Source: Mycobacterium sp. ACS4054 (GTDB lineage Bacteria > Actinomycetota > Actinomycetes > Mycobacteriales > Mycobacteriaceae). From it: a stretch of 64,000 bases of DNA. Positions 1 to 7,881 of this stretch are shown here, piece after piece. Each line of letters starts with the position of its first letter. Positions within the stretch are counted from its first letter, which is position 1. The notes under the pieces are model-generated. The model did not search any database. It was given only the letters and a program-made list of their open reading frames with translations, and was not told the DNA's origin. The stretch is from contig NZ_LZHV01000050.1 of the NCBI RefSeq assembly GCF_001667275.1, positions 124,001 to 188,000 of the forward strand. Reading direction: 5' to 3'. The position numbers and the translations under genes are program-made.

Positions 1-359
1 CGGCGCGCAAGCGAGCGTTCGACGGGCTGGCGCATCGCAACATCGACGACCTCACCGAGGAATGGGTGCGCCCGGGGCTGTCCGATCCCCGGATAGCCGA
101 AGACCTGCGCCAGTTCACGCTGTCGATGCGCACCGAGGTCACCACGGGCGTGGCGGCCCGGCTGCCCGAGTTCGACAAGCCCACCCTCATCGCCTGGTCG
201 GCCGACGACGTGTTCTTCGAGCAGGAGGACGGCGTCCGGCTGGCCGCCACCATTCCCAACGCCCGCTTGGAGGTCATCGAGGGGGCCAGGACCTTCTCGA
301 TGATCGACCAGCCGGACCGGCTCGCCGACCTGCTGTCGACGATCGCGGTGCGCACGTAA
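1..359 (+). CDS. Alpha/beta hydrolase, C-terminal part (cut by window edge)
   Basis: The frame is open from the left edge and stops at 357-359, so only the last ~118 residues are visible. They show the end of an alpha/beta hydrolase fold: a strand ending in WSADDVFF, where the acid residue of the catalytic triad normally sits, then NARLEVIEGARTFSMIDQP near the position of the catalytic histidine. No histidine is present in that loop (ARTFSM), so the visible part lacks the usual third triad member. The substrate cannot be inferred. It lies 33 nt before the SDR gene on the same strand and may be cotranscribed with it. Family call is good; activity is uncertain. Confidence 0.7.
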   Translation, partial: ARKRAFDGLAHRNIDDLTEEWVRPGLSDPRIAEDLRQFTLSMRTEVTTGVAARLPEFDKPTLIAWSADDVFFEQEDGVRLAATIPNARLEVIEGARTFSMIDQPDRLADLLSTIAVRT

Positions 360-392
360 CCACCCGCACCGCCCGGCGGTAGCGTCTTGGCC

Positions 393-1163
393 ATGTCAGC
401 TACGACGCAACCGCTGAGCGGCCGGCGGGTCCTGGTGACCGGCGCCGCGACCGGGATCGGCGCGGCCGCCGTTGCGGCCCTCGGCGGGGCGGGGGCCGAG
501 GTCGCCGCCACCTATCACCGCACGCCGCCGCCGGACGGCCTCGCGGCCGCCTGGCTGCAGTGCGACGTGCGCGACGCCGAGGCCGTCTCGGCGACGGTGC
601 GGCAAGCCGCCGAACGCCTGGGTGGGCTGGACGTTTTGGTCAACGCCGCGGGGTTGTGGCAGGCCGGGATTCCCGGCTACATCGGCCCCGACGAGATCTC
701 GTTCCTGTTGGACACCAACGTGAAGGCGACCATCCTGACCAACCAGGCCGCCCACGCGGTGATGAAGGGGCAGGACCCCAAGGGCGGCCGGATCATCAAC
801 TTCGGCTCGTCGGAAGCCGTTATGGGCAGCCCGATTTCGGCCGTCTACGCCGCCACCAAGGGTGCGGTTCAGGCGTGGACGCGGTCGGCGGCCAAGGCGT
901 GGGCGGGTGACAACGTCACCGTCAACGCACTGGCCCCGGCGGTGCAGACGGCCGGCGCCGACCGGCTGCGCGAATTCCTCGGCCCCGAGGCCGGCGCGTT
1001 CATCGACCAGCAGATGCAGATGATGATTCCGTTGGGCGGCGCGCTGGGGGACCCCGCACGGGATCTGGGTCCAATGCTGGTCTTTCTGGCCGGCCCCGGG
1101 TCGGGTTTCATCACCGGGCAGTTACTCGCAGTCGATGGCGGCCTGATGATGGTGGGCGGCTGA
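393..1163 (+). CDS. Short-chain dehydrogenase/reductase (SDR)
   Basis: 256-residue NAD(P)-dependent oxidoreductase of the classical SDR family. Visible motifs in order: the nucleotide-binding TGAATGIG near the N-terminus, NAAG in the fourth strand region, a serine in NFGSSEA, and the catalytic YAATK. The C-terminus carries the usual FITGQLLAVDGG. The length is normal for 3-oxoacyl-ACP reductase-like SDRs, but the substrate cannot be told. ATG at 393 is chosen; an in-frame TTG at 387 would add two residues. It follows the hydrolase fragment by 33 nt, so the two may act in one degradative step set. Confidence 0.9.
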   Translation: MSATTQPLSGRRVLVTGAATGIGAAAVAALGGAGAEVAATYHRTPPPDGLAAAWLQCDVRDAEAVSATVRQAAERLGGLDVLVNAAGLWQAGIPGYIGPDEISFLLDTNVKATILTNQAAHAVMKGQDPKGGRIINFGSSEAVMGSPISAVYAATKGAVQAWTRSAAKAWAGDNVTVNALAPAVQTAGADRLREFLGPEAGAFIDQQMQMMIPLGGALGDPARDLGPMLVFLAGPGSGFITGQLLAVDGGLMMVGG

Positions 1164-1277
1164 CGGCCGGAACGGCCCGCAACGCCTTTCCGGGTGCGGC
1201 TTGCGCACTACCGATCGGCTGGCAATCCGATCGATTCCCGGCACCCCGGTCAGCATGCCTGGTTACCATCGTTCGCT

Positions 1278-3410
1278 ATGGGTGCCGAGGCGCCGGGAGC
1301 AAACGGCGCGGCCCGCGACCCGGGAGATTCGGTGGAGTTGGTCCACACGCTCCTGGGCTTGTTGCGCCGTCGCCTCGGCCTCGACACGGCGTGGATCGCG
1401 TCGTTTCGCAACGGCATGCAGGTGTTCGAGGTGTTCGACGGTGACACCCGGCCCTTGGGCCTATCGCCCGGCGACACCGCTTCCCTGGCCGACTCGTACA
1501 GCGTCCGCGTGATCGACGGGCGGCTGCCCGCCGTGATCCCCGACACGCTGGCCGACAAGACCGCTTTTCTTCTGCCGAAGACCCGCGAATGGGGCGTGCG
1601 GGCCTACGTCGGTGTTCCGTTGCTCGGCCCGGACGGTTCGGCGGCCGGCATCGTGGGTGCGGTCAGCCAGCAGCCGAAGCCGCAGCTGGCTGACGTCGAT
1701 CTCCGGGTCATCAGAAAAATGGCCGAGCTCATCGGAACCTTGATGGAAATGCCGTTGGGGCCGACGAAAATCCCGACAGATCAGCACGATGGCATTCGCC
1801 GAATGGTCGCCAAGCGGGACTTCGAGATCGTCTTCCAAGCGGTGCACAGCGTCTCGTCGGGCGAGGTGCTCGGCGTCGAAGCGCTCGCGCGCTTCCCCTG
1901 CGAACCGTTTCGCCCCGATCTCGTCTTCGCCGAGGCGGCCCTGTTGGGCCTGGACATCGAGTTGGAGACCGCGGTCATCGCCCGTGCGCTGTCGCTGGTG
2001 CCCCAGCTGCCCGACGGTGTATTCGTCGCAGTGAACATCTCCCCGTCGGCGGTGCTGCTCACGGAGTGGACCGAGCTGCTCGCCGAGGTCGACCCGTCTC
2101 GCCTCGTGTTGGAGATCACCGAGCACGATGCCGTCGAGAACTACGACGCCCTCGACGACGTCCTGGAAGCATGCCGGGCGCGCGGCATGCGGGTGGCCGT
2201 CGACGACGTGGGCGCCGGATTCTCGTCGTTCTCGCACGTGCTGGAGTTGACACCGGAATTCATCAAGATCGACCACTCGATCACCCGCAACATCGACGCC
2301 GACGATGCCCGGCGGCATCTGGCCCAATCGATCGCCGAGTTCGCCGCGCAGATTGGCGCCACGGTCATCGCCGAGGGGGTGGAGACCCAGGGCGAACTTG
2401 ATGCCCTCGGTGCGGCCGGCATCCCGTGGGCGCAGGGTTTCTACCTCAGCCGGCCCAAGTCCCCCACCCACGGATTTCCGGCCGGTGCTGCCGTCGCGGA
2501 ACCGGTCGATCAGTCCTCGGCCATCTTCGACGTGCTGGGCGAGCGCCGGTTCGACCTGGCGTTGACGCATTCCCCCATCGGCATGGCCGTCGTCGGCCTG
2601 GACGGCACGTTCCAGCGCACCAACCGAGCGCTGCGAAACATGCTCGGTTACGGCCGAAAGGCGCTGGCCGGCTTGACCTTTCAGGAGATCACCCATCCCG
2701 ACGACCTGGATGCGGACCTGGCGTTGCTCGCCGAGTGCCTTGCGGGCCGCCGGCGCACCTACCGCATGGACAAGCGCTTCATCGCCGCCGACGGACGCAT
2801 CCTGTGGTGCGATCTCACCGCCGTGCTCGTCCAAGGGCCGCGTAACCAGCCGCGCTGCTTCGTCTCTCAAATCCTCGACGTCACCCCCGAACGGATGCGA
2901 GAGGCGGAGCTGGCCCGCCGGGCCACCACCGACACACTCACGTCCCTTGCCAACCGCTCCGCGGCGTGGGGCCGGCTCGAGCAACTCGACACGGCCGATG
3001 ACGGCTATGGCGTGTTGTTCTGCGACATCGAGAAATTCAAGTCCATCAACGACCGGCACGGCCACCGGGCCGGCGACGAACTGCTGGTCGAGGTCGCCCG
3101 CCGGTTACTCGCTGCCGTCAAAGACGACGGGCTCGTCGCCCGCTGGGGCGGCGACGAATTCCTGGTCATCACCGACACCGTCGACGATCGCGGGCTCAAG
3201 GCGCTCACCGACCGCATCACCAGTGGAATCCAGGGAACCCGGATCACCCTTGCGAGCGGGACGTTGATCCCCATCGTGTTGACCGTCGGGTGCGCAGCGC
3301 ACCGATCCGGGGACGGCCGGTCCATCGACGCCGTTCTGGAGCGCGCCGACCAGGCCATGTATGAGCAGCGGCGCAGGCAAGCCGGCGCCTCATTCCTCAC
3401 CGCCGGGTGA
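1278..3410 (+). CDS. GAF-EAL-PAS-GGDEF cyclic-di-GMP protein
   Basis: 710-residue cytoplasmic signalling protein. Order: GAF (about 20-165), EAL phosphodiesterase (about 178-395), PAS (about 424-538), GGDEF diguanylate cyclase (about 552-690). The EAL domain keeps the expected catalytic groups: VEALARF, VNISPSAV, EITEH, DDVGAG, FIKIDH, AEGVE and QGFYLS. The cyclase keeps intact GGDEF at about 624-628. The inhibitory I-site (RxxD five residues upstream) reads KDDG, so product inhibition there is probably lost. Both activities look possible, so it may be bifunctional. ATG 1278 is preferred over an upstream GTG at 1194 because the extra 28 residues look non-conserved. No membrane segment is seen. 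Confidence 0.9.
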   Translation: MGAEAPGANGAARDPGDSVELVHTLLGLLRRRLGLDTAWIASFRNGMQVFEVFDGDTRPLGLSPGDTASLADSYSVRVIDGRLPAVIPDTLADKTAFLLPKTREWGVRAYVGVPLLGPDGSAAGIVGAVSQQPKPQLADVDLRVIRKMAELIGTLMEMPLGPTKIPTDQHDGIRRMVAKRDFEIVFQAVHSVSSGEVLGVEALARFPCEPFRPDLVFAEAALLGLDIELETAVIARALSLVPQLPDGVFVAVNISPSAVLLTEWTELLAEVDPSRLVLEITEHDAVENYDALDDVLEACRARGMRVAVDDVGAGFSSFSHVLELTPEFIKIDHSITRNIDADDARRHLAQSIAEFAAQIGATVIAEGVETQGELDALGAAGIPWAQGFYLSRPKSPTHGFPAGAAVAEPVDQSSAIFDVLGERRFDLALTHSPIGMAVVGLDGTFQRTNRALRNMLGYGRKALAGLTFQEITHPDDLDADLALLAECLAGRRRTYRMDKRFIAADGRILWCDLTAVLVQGPRNQPRCFVSQILDVTPERMREAELARRATTDTLTSLANRSAAWGRLEQLDTADDGYGVLFCDIEKFKSINDRHGHRAGDELLVEVARRLLAAVKDDGLVARWGGDEFLVITDTVDDRGLKALTDRITSGIQGTRITLASGTLIPIVLTVGCAAHRSGDGRSIDAVLERADQAMYEQRRRQAGASFLTAG

Positions 3411-3727
3411 GCCGGGCCGCGGTCCGCCGAAGGGGCGGGTACGCCGACCGCGACCGCGAGGTTCGGCGAGGAGGTGTCGCGCCCGATTCCTGAGCAGTAG
3501 CAGCGACCTGTGCAACTCGAACAGCATGAGGCAATGGTGGCCCGCTCGGCCCCGACGCGCCCGCTGTACACGCACTCGTCGATGGGGAATCGTGGGAGAA
3601 GTTGCGATGACGGGTTGCCCAACGCGAGGTGATGACGGACCGGCTTCGGGCGCGGCCCGACCACCGCTACGATAAGACGGACCGTCTCGTCTCGTAGGGC
3701 TAGGCAGAGCAAAGGTGACTCCGACCG
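3411..3727. other. Intergenic region before acyl-CoA ligase
   Basis: 317 nt without a credible gene. The only recognisable structure is the operator-like palindrome at 3674-3692, 36 nt before the downstream ATG. A weak Shine-Dalgarno-like AAAGGTGA lies about a dozen nt before the ATG. No convincing -10/-35 pair or terminator hairpin was found. Confidence 0.5.
3674..3692. promoter_or_regulatory. TetR-type operator (site 1)
   Basis: The 19-bp core AAGACGGACCGTCTCGTCT is identical to the core of the site at 15739-15762. It contains the perfect palindrome AGACGG-A-CCGTCT (3675-3687). It lies just upstream of the acyl-CoA ligase start. The likely binder is the TetR protein encoded at 15826, because that gene has the fuller copy in its own divergent promoter region. 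Binding is inferred, not shown. Confidence 0.65.
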
Positions 3728-5371
3728 ATGACTGACGACACCATCCAGGCACTGCTGCGCAAGCGCCTGTCCGATCCGCGGGCCGCGGTGAAACATCGTG
3801 GTTTGCAGTGGAGTTGGAGTCAGTACCTGGCCGGCGCGTCGGCGCGGGCCTCGGCCCTGATAGCCGCCGCCGACCCGGACCGGCCCATGCACGTGGGCGC
3901 CCTGCTGGGCAACAACCCCGAGATGCTCAGCCAGATGGCGGCGGCAGGCCTCGGCGGTTACGTCCTGTGCGGCGTGAACACCACGCGGCGCGGCGAGGCG
4001 CTCGCGGCCGACGTTCGGCGCGCCCACTGCCAGTTCCTGGTGACCGACGCCGAACACCGCCACCTGCTCGACGGCCTCGACCTCGACGGGACACACATCC
4101 TCGACACCTCGACGCCGGAATGGACCGAATTCGTCAAGGACGCCGGTGAACTCGTCCCGCACCGGCAGGTCACCGCGATGGACCCGTTCATGATGATCTT
4201 CACGTCGGGCACCAGCGGAAACCCCAAGGCGGTGCAGGTATCACACCTGATGGCGGCATTCGCCGGGCTCAACCTGGCGCAGCGCTTCGCGCTGTCCGAG
4301 CGGGACACCTGCTACGTGTCGATGCCGCTGTTCCACTCCAACGCCGTCGTCGCGGGATGGGCGCCCGCGGTGGTCTCGGGCGCCGCGATCGTGCCGGCGA
4401 AGTTCTCGGCGAGCAGCTTTCTCGACGACGTCCGCCACTACGGCGCGACGTACATGAACTACGTGGGCAAGCCGCTGGCCTACATCCTCGCGACGCCGGA
4501 ACGCGACGACGACGCCGACAATTCCTTGCGGGTCGCGTTCGGCAACGAGGCCAACGACAAGGACATCGAGGAGTTCGCGCGCCGGTTCGGCGTCCAGGTC
4601 GAGGACGGCTTCGGCTCCACGGAGAACGCCGTCATGGTGATCCGCGAACCCGGCACTCCGAAGGGCTCCATCGGCAAGGGGGCCGACGGGGTGGCGATCT
4701 ACAACAGCGACACCGTCACCGAGTGCGCGGTCGCGCGCTTCGACGCCGACGGCGCATTGGTCAATGCCGACGAAGCCGTGGGCGAGTTGGTCAACACGGC
4801 CGGCTCGGGGTTCTTCACCGGTTACTACAACGATCCCGAAGCCAACGCCGAGCGCATGCGCCACGGCATGTACTGGTCCGGTGACCTCGCCTACCGGGAC
4901 GCGGAAGGCTGGATATACCTGGCCGGCCGCACCGCGGACTGGATGCGGGTCGACGGCGAGAACCTCACGGCGGCCCCTATCGAACGAATCCTCTTGCGGC
5001 ACAGCTCCATCAATCGCGTCGCGGTGTACGCCGTTCCGGACGAGCGGGTGGGCGACCAGGTGATGGCCGCGATCGTCCTCAACGAGGGGCAGACCCTCGA
5101 CCCCGCCGCGTTCGAGGCGTTTCTCGACGCCCAGGCCGACCTGTCCCCGAAGGGCCGCCCGCGCTACGTCCGCATCGCCACCGACCTGCCCAGCACCGCC
5201 ACGCACAAGGTGCTCAAGCGCCAGCTGATCGCCGAAGGAACGACCGTCGCCGACGACGAGCTGCTGTGGGAGCGCGAACCGCGCGGGACCGCCTACGCGG
5301 TCGTGGCGCCTAAGTCGGGCTCTCGGTCACCCGGCGGCGGATCTGGCCCTTCGACCGTCGCACCCGTTTGA
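3728..5371 (+). CDS. Acyl-CoA synthetase (FadD-type, adenylate-forming)
   Basis: 547 residues. It activates a carboxylic acid to its CoA thioester through an acyl-AMP. Visible core motifs: the phosphate loop FTSGTSGNPKAV (about 158-169), FGSTENAV (A5), YWSGDLAYRD with the ribose-binding Asp, GRTADWMRVDGEN before the hinge, and THKVLKRQ with the catalytic lysine near the end. Substrate chain type cannot be read. An operator-like site lies 36 nt upstream. The last 62 nt overlap the end of the convergent PadR gene. It probably feeds the CoA-ester cluster transcribed from the other strand. Confidence 0.92.
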   Translation: MTDDTIQALLRKRLSDPRAAVKHRGLQWSWSQYLAGASARASALIAAADPDRPMHVGALLGNNPEMLSQMAAAGLGGYVLCGVNTTRRGEALAADVRRAHCQFLVTDAEHRHLLDGLDLDGTHILDTSTPEWTEFVKDAGELVPHRQVTAMDPFMMIFTSGTSGNPKAVQVSHLMAAFAGLNLAQRFALSERDTCYVSMPLFHSNAVVAGWAPAVVSGAAIVPAKFSASSFLDDVRHYGATYMNYVGKPLAYILATPERDDDADNSLRVAFGNEANDKDIEEFARRFGVQVEDGFGSTENAVMVIREPGTPKGSIGKGADGVAIYNSDTVTECAVARFDADGALVNADEAVGELVNTAGSGFFTGYYNDPEANAERMRHGMYWSGDLAYRDAEGWIYLAGRTADWMRVDGENLTAAPIERILLRHSSINRVAVYAVPDERVGDQVMAAIVLNEGQTLDPAAFEAFLDAQADLSPKGRPRYVRIATDLPSTATHKVLKRQLIAEGTTVADDELLWEREPRGTAYAVVAPKSGSRSPGGGSGPSTVAPV

Positions 5372-5963
5372 CCGGATCCCGCGCTGTCCCAGCGGCGATT
5401 TCGTCGCGCAACTGGGCGATGTTGGAGAGCTCCGCGTAGAGGCCGCGGATCGCATAGTCCAGGACGGCGAAGGAGAAGCGCTGTTCCGGGTCGTCGGTGA
5501 TGCCGAGTTCGCGCGACCGCTGCCGTGACCACAACGCCTCGTCCAGCCGCGCCCGCGTCGCCTCGAGGTGCCGGTCCAACGTGTCGACGACGCGGTCGGG
5601 GTCCTCGCCGCGGGCGAGCCACGTCTTGAGGATGACCGGGTGCTTGATGACGACCCGGTCCTGACCCGGGAAGTGCTGCACCCACCGGCGCAGGGCGTCC
5701 CGCCCGGCATCGGTGGTCTCGTAGAGCGTGATCGCGCGCTTGCCCGATTGGGCGGCGATCTCGCCGACCATGCCGCGTGCCAACAACCGGTTCAGCTCGC
5801 GCCGTACGTGACTGACCGACGGGGACCAATAGAAATGGCCGACCGACAACTCGGCGCGCATCTTGATCTCGCCCGCGGTGAGCTGCTCGTCGTTGGCGGC
5901 CAGCACACCCAGCACCAGGTAGGCGGTTACCGGCAGGCCGTTGCTGGTTCGCTGCGGGCTCAT
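5310..5963 (-). CDS. PadR-family transcriptional regulator
   Basis: 217 residues. The N-terminal winged helix begins at TAYLVLGVLAANDEQLTAGEIK and includes a wing region with RRELNRLLARGMV. The C-terminal half is helical (dimerisation) with DYAIRGLYAELSNIAQLRDEI, as in PadR/Vir proteins. The start at 5963 gives an ATGA overlap with the stop of the DUF35 gene, so it is the last gene of a leftward operon. It could sense an intermediate of the CoA-ester pathway. No operator can be assigned to it. Confidence 0.85.
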   Translation of the reverse strand: MSPQRTSNGLPVTAYLVLGVLAANDEQLTAGEIKMRAELSVGHFYWSPSVSHVRRELNRLLARGMVGEIAAQSGKRAITLYETTDAGRDALRRWVQHFPGQDRVVIKHPVILKTWLARGEDPDRVVDTLDRHLEATRARLDEALWSRQRSRELGITDDPEQRFSFAVLDYAIRGLYAELSNIAQLRDEIAAGTARDPVKRVRRSKGQIRRRVTESPT

Positions 5964-6382
5964 GGTGATTCGGTGAAGTAGGGCAGCGTCACGTCGGGAC
6001 CGACGGGGTGGAACTGCACCCGCACGCGCATGCCGATGCGCAACTCCTCCGGCGGCACGCCGACGACGTTGGTCAGCATCTGGTAGCCCTCGTCCAGGGT
6101 GACGATCGCCGGCGCGTAGGGCGGCTCGAATTCCGCCGTCACCGGTCGCCGAACCACGGTCCAGCTGTAGATCTCGCCGGACCCGCCGCCACGCTCCCAA
6201 CGCACCTGCGCCGAAAGGCATTCGCGGCAGTGCTCGGTCGGCGGGAAGTTCGCCAGGCCGCAGGCCTCGCAGCGTTGATATCGCAACTCCCCCGACCGGC
6301 AGCCCTGCCAGAAGGGGACGCTGAGCGGGCTAGTGGCGTGGGGCACGGGGCCGGTTTGTGGGCGCAGGGCATCGGCGGTCAC
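5960..6382 (-). CDS. DUF35 OB-fold protein with zinc ribbon
   Basis: 140 residues. The N-terminal zinc ribbon is intact (CEACGLANFPPTEHCREC, two CxxC knuckles), followed by an OB fold (about 60-140) ending FHPVGPDVTLPYF. Such proteins partner thiolase-like enzymes (for example the Ltp2 aldolase partners of steroid side-chain degradation) and help bind the CoA ester. GTG at 6382 gives a GTGA overlap with the thiolase stop, so the two are probably translated together and form a complex. The true substrate is unknown. Confidence 0.85.
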   Translation of the reverse strand: MTADALRPQTGPVPHATSPLSVPFWQGCRSGELRYQRCEACGLANFPPTEHCRECLSAQVRWERGGGSGEIYSWTVVRRPVTAEFEPPYAPAIVTLDEGYQMLTNVVGVPPEELRIGMRVRVQFHPVGPDVTLPYFTESP

Positions 6383-7539
6383 AGCGGTTCGTCCCCCAGG
6401 ATCAGCAGCGTGGTGAACAAGGCCCCGGCTCCCCCGTTGCTGCACAACGCGATATGCGCATCGGGTACCTGCAGTTCGCCGGCCTGGCCGCGCAGCTGCT
6501 GGACGGCCCGGACGGCCCGCTGCATCATCTGCGGATTGGAGCCCGCATGGCTGAACGACATGGTTCCTCCGTCGGTGGTGATGGGGTGGCTGCCGTCGAT
6601 GGCGATGTGCCCGTCGGCGACGAATGGTCCGCCCTCGCCGTCGCCGCAGAACCCGAACGCCTCGAGTTGGCGGATGATTTCGAACGAGAACGGGTCGTAC
6701 AGCTCCAGGACGTCGACGTCTCCGGGCCGCAGTCCGGCATGAGCGAACGCGCGCTGGGCCGCGCGCCTGCCCACTACACCGTTGACGTTCCCGTCCCGCC
6801 GACCGGCGAGGTCCCACGCCGGCGGGTGCTGATACGACGGGCCGTGGAAGTCGGCACCGCTGCCCAAAACGTAGACGGGTTGGCTTGCGCCCTCGGTCTT
6901 TTCGAGGTTTGCCACGACCAGTGCGCACCCGCCCTCGGAGGTGGTGGCGCAGTCGAGGAGATGAAACGGGTCGGCGATCGGCCGGGAGGCGGTGATGTCG
7001 TCGGGCGTGAAGGGCCCGCGCCCGTAGTACACGGCTTCGGGGTTTCGCGATCCGTTGTTGCGGATGGTCGCGGCCACCATCGAAAGTTGTTCGCGCGTCG
7101 TGCCGTAAACGTGCATGTGGCGGCGCGCGATCAGCGCGAACTCGGCGGTGGTGAACATGCCCCACGGCGCCACGAATTCGTTCTCGGGCCGGGTCCACGG
7201 CGCCGTCGCCTCGTGGTCGCGGTACTCCCCGGCCTGCGCGGCGACGAGCACCACCACATCGGCCATGCCATGCTCGATGGCGGCGGCCGCCTCGGTGATC
7301 ATGCCCACCCCGAACGCGAGGCCCTGCCACGCCGGCCCCAGGCGCAGGTCGTAGATCAGGGCGGTGGATAGTGGGCCCGCGCTGATGCCGTCCACGTCCT
7401 CGATGCGCAGGCCCGCATCGTCGAGCGCACCGCGGATGGCCGCCAGTGCAAGGCTGCGTGAGGTCTCACCGTCCAGGCGTCGGCCCTGCCGGGTGTTGTG
7501 CACCCCGACGATCGCCGCCGTGCGTCTCGTGGTTGCCAC
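6379..7539 (-). CDS. Thiolase-like lipid-transfer/aldolase family protein (copy 1)
   Basis: 386 residues of the thiolase fold in the SCP-x/lipid-carrier branch. Recognisable parts: AAIVGVHNTRQGR at the N-terminus, CATTSEGGCALVV in the middle, ELYDPFSFEIIRQLEAFGFC, SHAGSNPQ, and LCSNGGAGALFT near the end. The classical N-terminal nucleophilic Cys loop is not recognisable, so Claisen thiolase activity is doubtful; a retro-aldol role with its DUF35 partner is more likely. GTG at 7539 is chosen for the GAGGA about 8 nt upstream; a longer frame upstream is only open DNA overlapping the next gene. Confidence 0.85.
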   Translation of the reverse strand: MATTRRTAAIVGVHNTRQGRRLDGETSRSLALAAIRGALDDAGLRIEDVDGISAGPLSTALIYDLRLGPAWQGLAFGVGMITEAAAAIEHGMADVVVLVAAQAGEYRDHEATAPWTRPENEFVAPWGMFTTAEFALIARRHMHVYGTTREQLSMVAATIRNNGSRNPEAVYYGRGPFTPDDITASRPIADPFHLLDCATTSEGGCALVVANLEKTEGASQPVYVLGSGADFHGPSYQHPPAWDLAGRRDGNVNGVVGRRAAQRAFAHAGLRPGDVDVLELYDPFSFEIIRQLEAFGFCGDGEGGPFVADGHIAIDGSHPITTDGGTMSFSHAGSNPQMMQRAVRAVQQLRGQAGELQVPDAHIALCSNGGAGALFTTLLILGDEPL

Positions 7540-7553
7540 TTCGATCCTCGCTC

Positions 7554-7880
7554 TTAGTTTTCGTCCGCCACGACACCGAGATAGGTGCCGACGACGTCGT
7601 ATCGTCGCCCGTCGCGGGAGATGGTTCCGATCGTCGTGGTCCGAGCACCCCCGGCCGCCGCCGCTTCCACGATGTCGATCCGCACATCCACGGGGCGCGC
7701 CGTCTGCGGGTCGGTGATCTCGACGACCATCGCCACCGCTCGCTCGTGCTCGTCCCACTCGACGCTCGTGATCCGGTGCCGGGCGGTCAATTCGATCACC
7801 ACCGAGTCCCGGCGGACCAAAAACCGTACCGGCGCGCATAACTCGCCGGGACGGGGCGGCACGCACAGGGTCACCGCCAT
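7554..7880 (-). CDS. Small conserved-context protein of unknown function
   Basis: 108 residues, not recognised. It is predicted to be mostly beta strands (VRFLVRRDSVVIELTARH, AVAMVVEITDP, VDVRIDIVEAA, TTTIGTISRDGRRYDVVGTYLGVV) with no signal peptide or membrane segment. It is tightly packed in an operon: its ATG at 7880 is one base from the CaiB stop and its stop is 14 nt before the thiolase. The placement suggests a small accessory or hydratase-like partner of this pathway, but no function is claimed. Confidence 0.7.
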   Translation of the reverse strand: MAVTLCVPPRPGELCAPVRFLVRRDSVVIELTARHRITSVEWDEHERAVAMVVEITDPQTARPVDVRIDIVEAAAAGGARTTTIGTISRDGRRYDVVGTYLGVVADEN

Positions 7881-7881
7881 G

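Noticed and set aside
1461..3065. Long open frame antisense to the GAF-EAL-PAS-GGDEF gene
   Set aside because: High GC in codon third positions keeps the antisense frame open; its translation has no family features, whereas the plus-strand frame has four complete domains.
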